Positions 61,941 through 64,000 of a DNA stretch of 64,000 nt are shown here, piece after piece. The notes under the pieces are model-generated. The model was given only the letters and a program-made list of their open reading frames with translations, ran no database searches and was not told the DNA's origin. Position 1 is the first letter of the stretch. Each line of letters opens with the position of its first letter. Origin of the DNA: Cytobacillus sp. NJ13 (lineage in GTDB: Bacteria; Bacillota; Bacilli; Bacillales; Cytobacillaceae); contig JAUCFP010000006.1 of assembly GCA_030348385.1 (NCBI GenBank), forward strand, positions 4,181,501-4,245,500. Direction: 5' to 3'. The position numbers and the translations under genes were made by a program.

Positions 61941-63518
61941 ATGGCAAACACGATTTTCTCCCTGCTGCCGCCTTTGGTAGCAATCGCCATGGTTATCCTG
62001 ACCAGGCGCGTATTGCTGTCATTGGGAGTGGGGATCGTAACAGCCGCACTATTGCTGGCTGAATTTAACATCACAGAAACATTCAGCATCATTTGGGATG
62101 CTGTAAAAGGAATCTTTGTTTCAGACGGAGAGCTGAACACCTGGAATGTATATATTATTTTATTCTTGCTTGTATTAGGAGTTATTACTGCATTTATATC
62201 TATTTCAGGCGGAAGCCGCGCATTTGGAGAATGGGCGATGAAGCGGGTCAAGACCCGTGCAGGCGCACAGATTGTCGGAGCTGTTTTAGGTATTATCATA
62301 TTCATTGACGACTATTTCAATGCTCTGGCAGTCGGCCAGATTTCACGTCCGATTACAGACCGCCAGCGTGTATCCCGTGCGAAACTTGCCTATTTGATTG
62401 ATTCGACTTCAGCACCTGTTTGTGTGGTTTCACCAGTATCAAGCTGGGGAGCATACATTATTGCGCTGATTGGAACTATCCTTGCTGCCCATAATGTTAC
62501 CGAGTATTCAGCTTTCTCGGCATTTATTCAAATGATTCCAATGAATCTTTATGTATGGGCTACCCTCGCTATTGTGTTTATTGTTGCATTAAGAGGACTT
62601 GAAATTGGGCCGATGAAGGTTCATGAAAAACGTGCTGCTGAAGAAGGATTAGTGATGGATCCCGAGAAGCCGGCACCAGGTGAGCTGAAAGATGATCTTC
62701 CAACAAGTTCAAAAGGCTCGGTCGGCGATCTTGTATGGCCGATTATAGCCCTTGTCATTGGCACTGTAGGTGCCATGCTTTGGACGGGTTCACAAGCCGT
62801 TGAAGGTAATGCGACAATCCTGCAAATCTTTGAAAACACAGATGTATCAAAGTCGCTTATCCTAGGAGGACTAATTGGTTTATTCGTCTCAATAGGGTTA
62901 TTCCTCCGCCAGGCATTTGTTTTAAAGGGTGTTAACGCAAATGTTTTTGGCGCAGGTATATGGGAAGGCATTAAATCCATGCTTCCAGCTGTTTATATCT
63001 TATTGTTTGCCTGGGCGATTGTCGATTTAATTGGCCGTCTGGAAACTGGAAAGTATTTAGCAGGTATTGTGGAAAGCACTAATTTAAGCACTTCATGGCT
63101 TCCATTCCTTCTATTTGTCATTGCAGGTATCATGGCATTCAGCACTGGAACTTCATGGGGATCATTTGGGATTCTGCTTCCGATTGCAGGAGATATTGCT
63201 GCTGCAACAGATATTAGTCTATTATTGCCGGCGATGTCGGCAGTCCTTGCCGGTGCGGTATTCGGTGATCATTGTTCACCGATTTCCGATACAACGATTC
63301 TTTCCTCAACAGGGGCAGGCTGTAATCATATGGACCATGTAATGACTCAGCTTCCATATGCTTTGATTTCAGCGGGTATCGCAGCTGCTGGTTATTTGAT
63401 CATGGGCTTTACTGGCAGCACTGTTATCGCATTACTTGCAGTGGCTGTACTAGTTGCGGCTTTTGCTTTCCTTGGCCAGGGCAAAAAAGAAGCCTGGCAG
63501 GAAAAAAGGGCAAGTTAA
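61941..63518 (+). CDS. NhaC-family transporter, likely lysine importer
   Basis: A 525-residue membrane protein with about 12 helices. FGDHCSPISDTTILSSTGAG is the NhaC signature with the DHxSPISDT motif, and IIFIDDYFNALAVGQISRPI is a conserved pair. NhaC members exchange Na+ for H+ or organic acids; those under lysine riboswitches were proposed as lysine transporters (LysW) by comparative genomics. The riboswitch 90 nt upstream supports lysine. ATG 61941 follows GAGGAGGACAA. No other gene in this unit. Confidence 0.9.
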   Translation: MANTIFSLLPPLVAIAMVILTRRVLLSLGVGIVTAALLLAEFNITETFSIIWDAVKGIFVSDGELNTWNVYIILFLLVLGVITAFISISGGSRAFGEWAMKRVKTRAGAQIVGAVLGIIIFIDDYFNALAVGQISRPITDRQRVSRAKLAYLIDSTSAPVCVVSPVSSWGAYIIALIGTILAAHNVTEYSAFSAFIQMIPMNLYVWATLAIVFIVALRGLEIGPMKVHEKRAAEEGLVMDPEKPAPGELKDDLPTSSKGSVGDLVWPIIALVIGTVGAMLWTGSQAVEGNATILQIFENTDVSKSLILGGLIGLFVSIGLFLRQAFVLKGVNANVFGAGIWEGIKSMLPAVYILLFAWAIVDLIGRLETGKYLAGIVESTNLSTSWLPFLLFVIAGIMAFSTGTSWGSFGILLPIAGDIAAATDISLLLPAMSAVLAGAVFGDHCSPISDTTILSSTGAGCNHMDHVMTQLPYALISAGIAAAGYLIMGFTGSTVIALLAVAVLVAAFAFLGQGKKEAWQEKRAS

Positions 63519-63528
63519 TCATTCAAAA

Positions 63529-63564
63529 GAAAAAGGCTTTCTCTTTGAGAGAAAGCCTTTTTTG
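63529..63564 (+). terminator. Terminator of the NhaC-family gene
   Basis: AAAAGGCTTTCTCT, TTG, AGAGAAAGCCTTTTTT. Confidence 0.92.
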
Positions 63565-63575
63565 TGTTCGATTAA

Positions 63576-63598
63576 AGAGGTCCCCCGGAAGGGACCCA
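63576..63598 (-). terminator. Terminator of the DUF2382 gene (minus strand)
   Basis: On the minus strand GGTCCC, TTCCGG, GGGACC, then TCTTTAAT. Confidence 0.6.
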
Positions 63599-63604
63599 TT
63601 TTGA

Positions 63605-64000
63605 TCATAGGTTGTCATTATTTCTTCTATTAAGAGTACGATCTATATCTTCATCATCAGTTACGTATTCCCGGCCGCCTTCCAGATGCACTTCTTCTTT
63701 TTTGAGATTTTCTTTTACCTGCTGCGTTTCTTGAACTTCTCGCTTGCCGACAACAATCTCCTCAGTGACAACAGGCTTTTTGGAGACTTCCACTCGTTCT
63801 TCTGTAATAGGAATCCTGATTGTTTCATCATCCCTTATAGGTGAGGCGCCTGCGTCTTCTGAGTCATCCACTTTTCTCCTCTCAACATAAACCTCTTCAT
63901 GCTCTACCGGTACATTGACTGTTTTTTGCTCTTCCACAACGTCTTTATGGAGCTCGACTTCTCCTGCTTGAACACGTTCTTTTGACACATCCATCTGTTC
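63605..64000 (-). CDS. DUF2382 (YsnF/AvaK) domain protein, partial
   Basis: 132 codons of a frame that leaves the window at 64000. Sequence EQMDVSKERVQAGEVELHKD, VVEEQKTVNVPVEHEEVYVE and IRIPITEERVEVSKKPVVTE is the DUF2382 repeat (LxEExLxVxKxxVxxGxVxxxKxV). It is a general stress-type domain in Bacillus YsnF, where a PRC-barrel usually comes before it; that part lies outside. The ATG at 63994 is inside the domain, so I do not take it as the start. Stress role inferred. Confidence 0.85.
   Translation of the reverse strand, partial: EQMDVSKERVQAGEVELHKDVVEEQKTVNVPVEHEEVYVERRKVDDSEDAGASPIRDDETIRIPITEERVEVSKKPVVTEEIVVGKREVQETQQVKENLKKEEVHLEGGREYVTDDEDIDRTLNRRNNDNL

Overview
The window looks like chromosomal DNA of an endospore-forming member of the Bacillaceae. 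The GC content is moderately low, ribosome binding sites are strong and GGAGG-like, TTG and GTG starts are frequent, and genes for sporulation and germination are present (SpoIIP, GerA-type receptor, spore coat proteins, YuzL, YunB). From about 33.6 kb to 61.5 kb the gene order follows the Bacillus subtilis yusV-yusU / fadNAE-yusI-gcvH-yusG-yusF-yusE / metNPQ-yurZ-sufCDSUB / yun block, as far as I remember it. The overall style resembles the Cytobacillus (Bacillus firmus) group, but that genus call is only an inference. I see no tRNA, rRNA, IS element, prophage or CRISPR array.

Layout. 0-4.5 kb: end of a possible TetR gene, a SinI-like small protein, a fluoride riboswitch with two crcB genes, a frameshifted MscS channel, an FMN reductase and a gutted NERD gene. 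4.5-9 kb: a MarR-MMPL efflux pair and an SDR dehydrogenase. 9-12 kb: a gutted luciferase-like monooxygenase, a cluster of DnaA-box-like sites, a C39 lipoprotein, a LiaG-like DUF4097 protein and a GNAT enzyme. 12-16.6 kb: a K+/H+ antiporter, a small XRE regulator overlapping a divergent peptide deformylase, small proteins and a DUF2935 protein. 16.6-25 kb: a cystine-type ABC transporter, a KdpD-like stress protein, YueD, a SpoIIP paralogue, a YtkA-like lipoprotein, a 13-unit tandem array of 52-bp hairpins and a DUF4931 protein. 25-30 kb: RodA and a ger operon. 30-35.4 kb: a Fur-controlled siderophore uptake locus. 35.5-42.2 kb: coat genes and FadR-controlled beta-oxidation. 42.4-51.2 kb: the yusI-gcvH block and two S-box controlled methionine units. 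51.3-57.8 kb: yurZ and the SUF iron-sulfur operon. 57.9-64 kb: yun genes, an HD-GYP protein, a lysine riboswitch with an NhaC-family transporter, and the start of a DUF2382 protein.

How parts work together. Four cis-RNA switches (fluoride, two SAM, lysine) each sit before a transport or biosynthesis gene for that ligand. Three Fur boxes lie between a siderophore-binding lipoprotein and its permeases, ATPase and a FhuF-like reductase, so ligand capture, import and iron release are co-controlled. A perfect FadR palindrome precedes fadNAE.

The less ordinary content lies between genes. There are six copies of a modular hairpin repeat (GTCTAGCTCCAG ... GGCGCTTGCGCTTTTCTTA), two of which sit between a riboswitch terminator and its gene. 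There is the 52-bp hairpin array at 23.08-23.77 kb. At three loci a short word (TTTCGC or TATCCGCA) recurs every 20-21 bp, about two helical turns. Six DnaA-box-like 9-mers occur in 142 bp. Three genes are visibly decayed, two of them by internal deletions that kept both ends.
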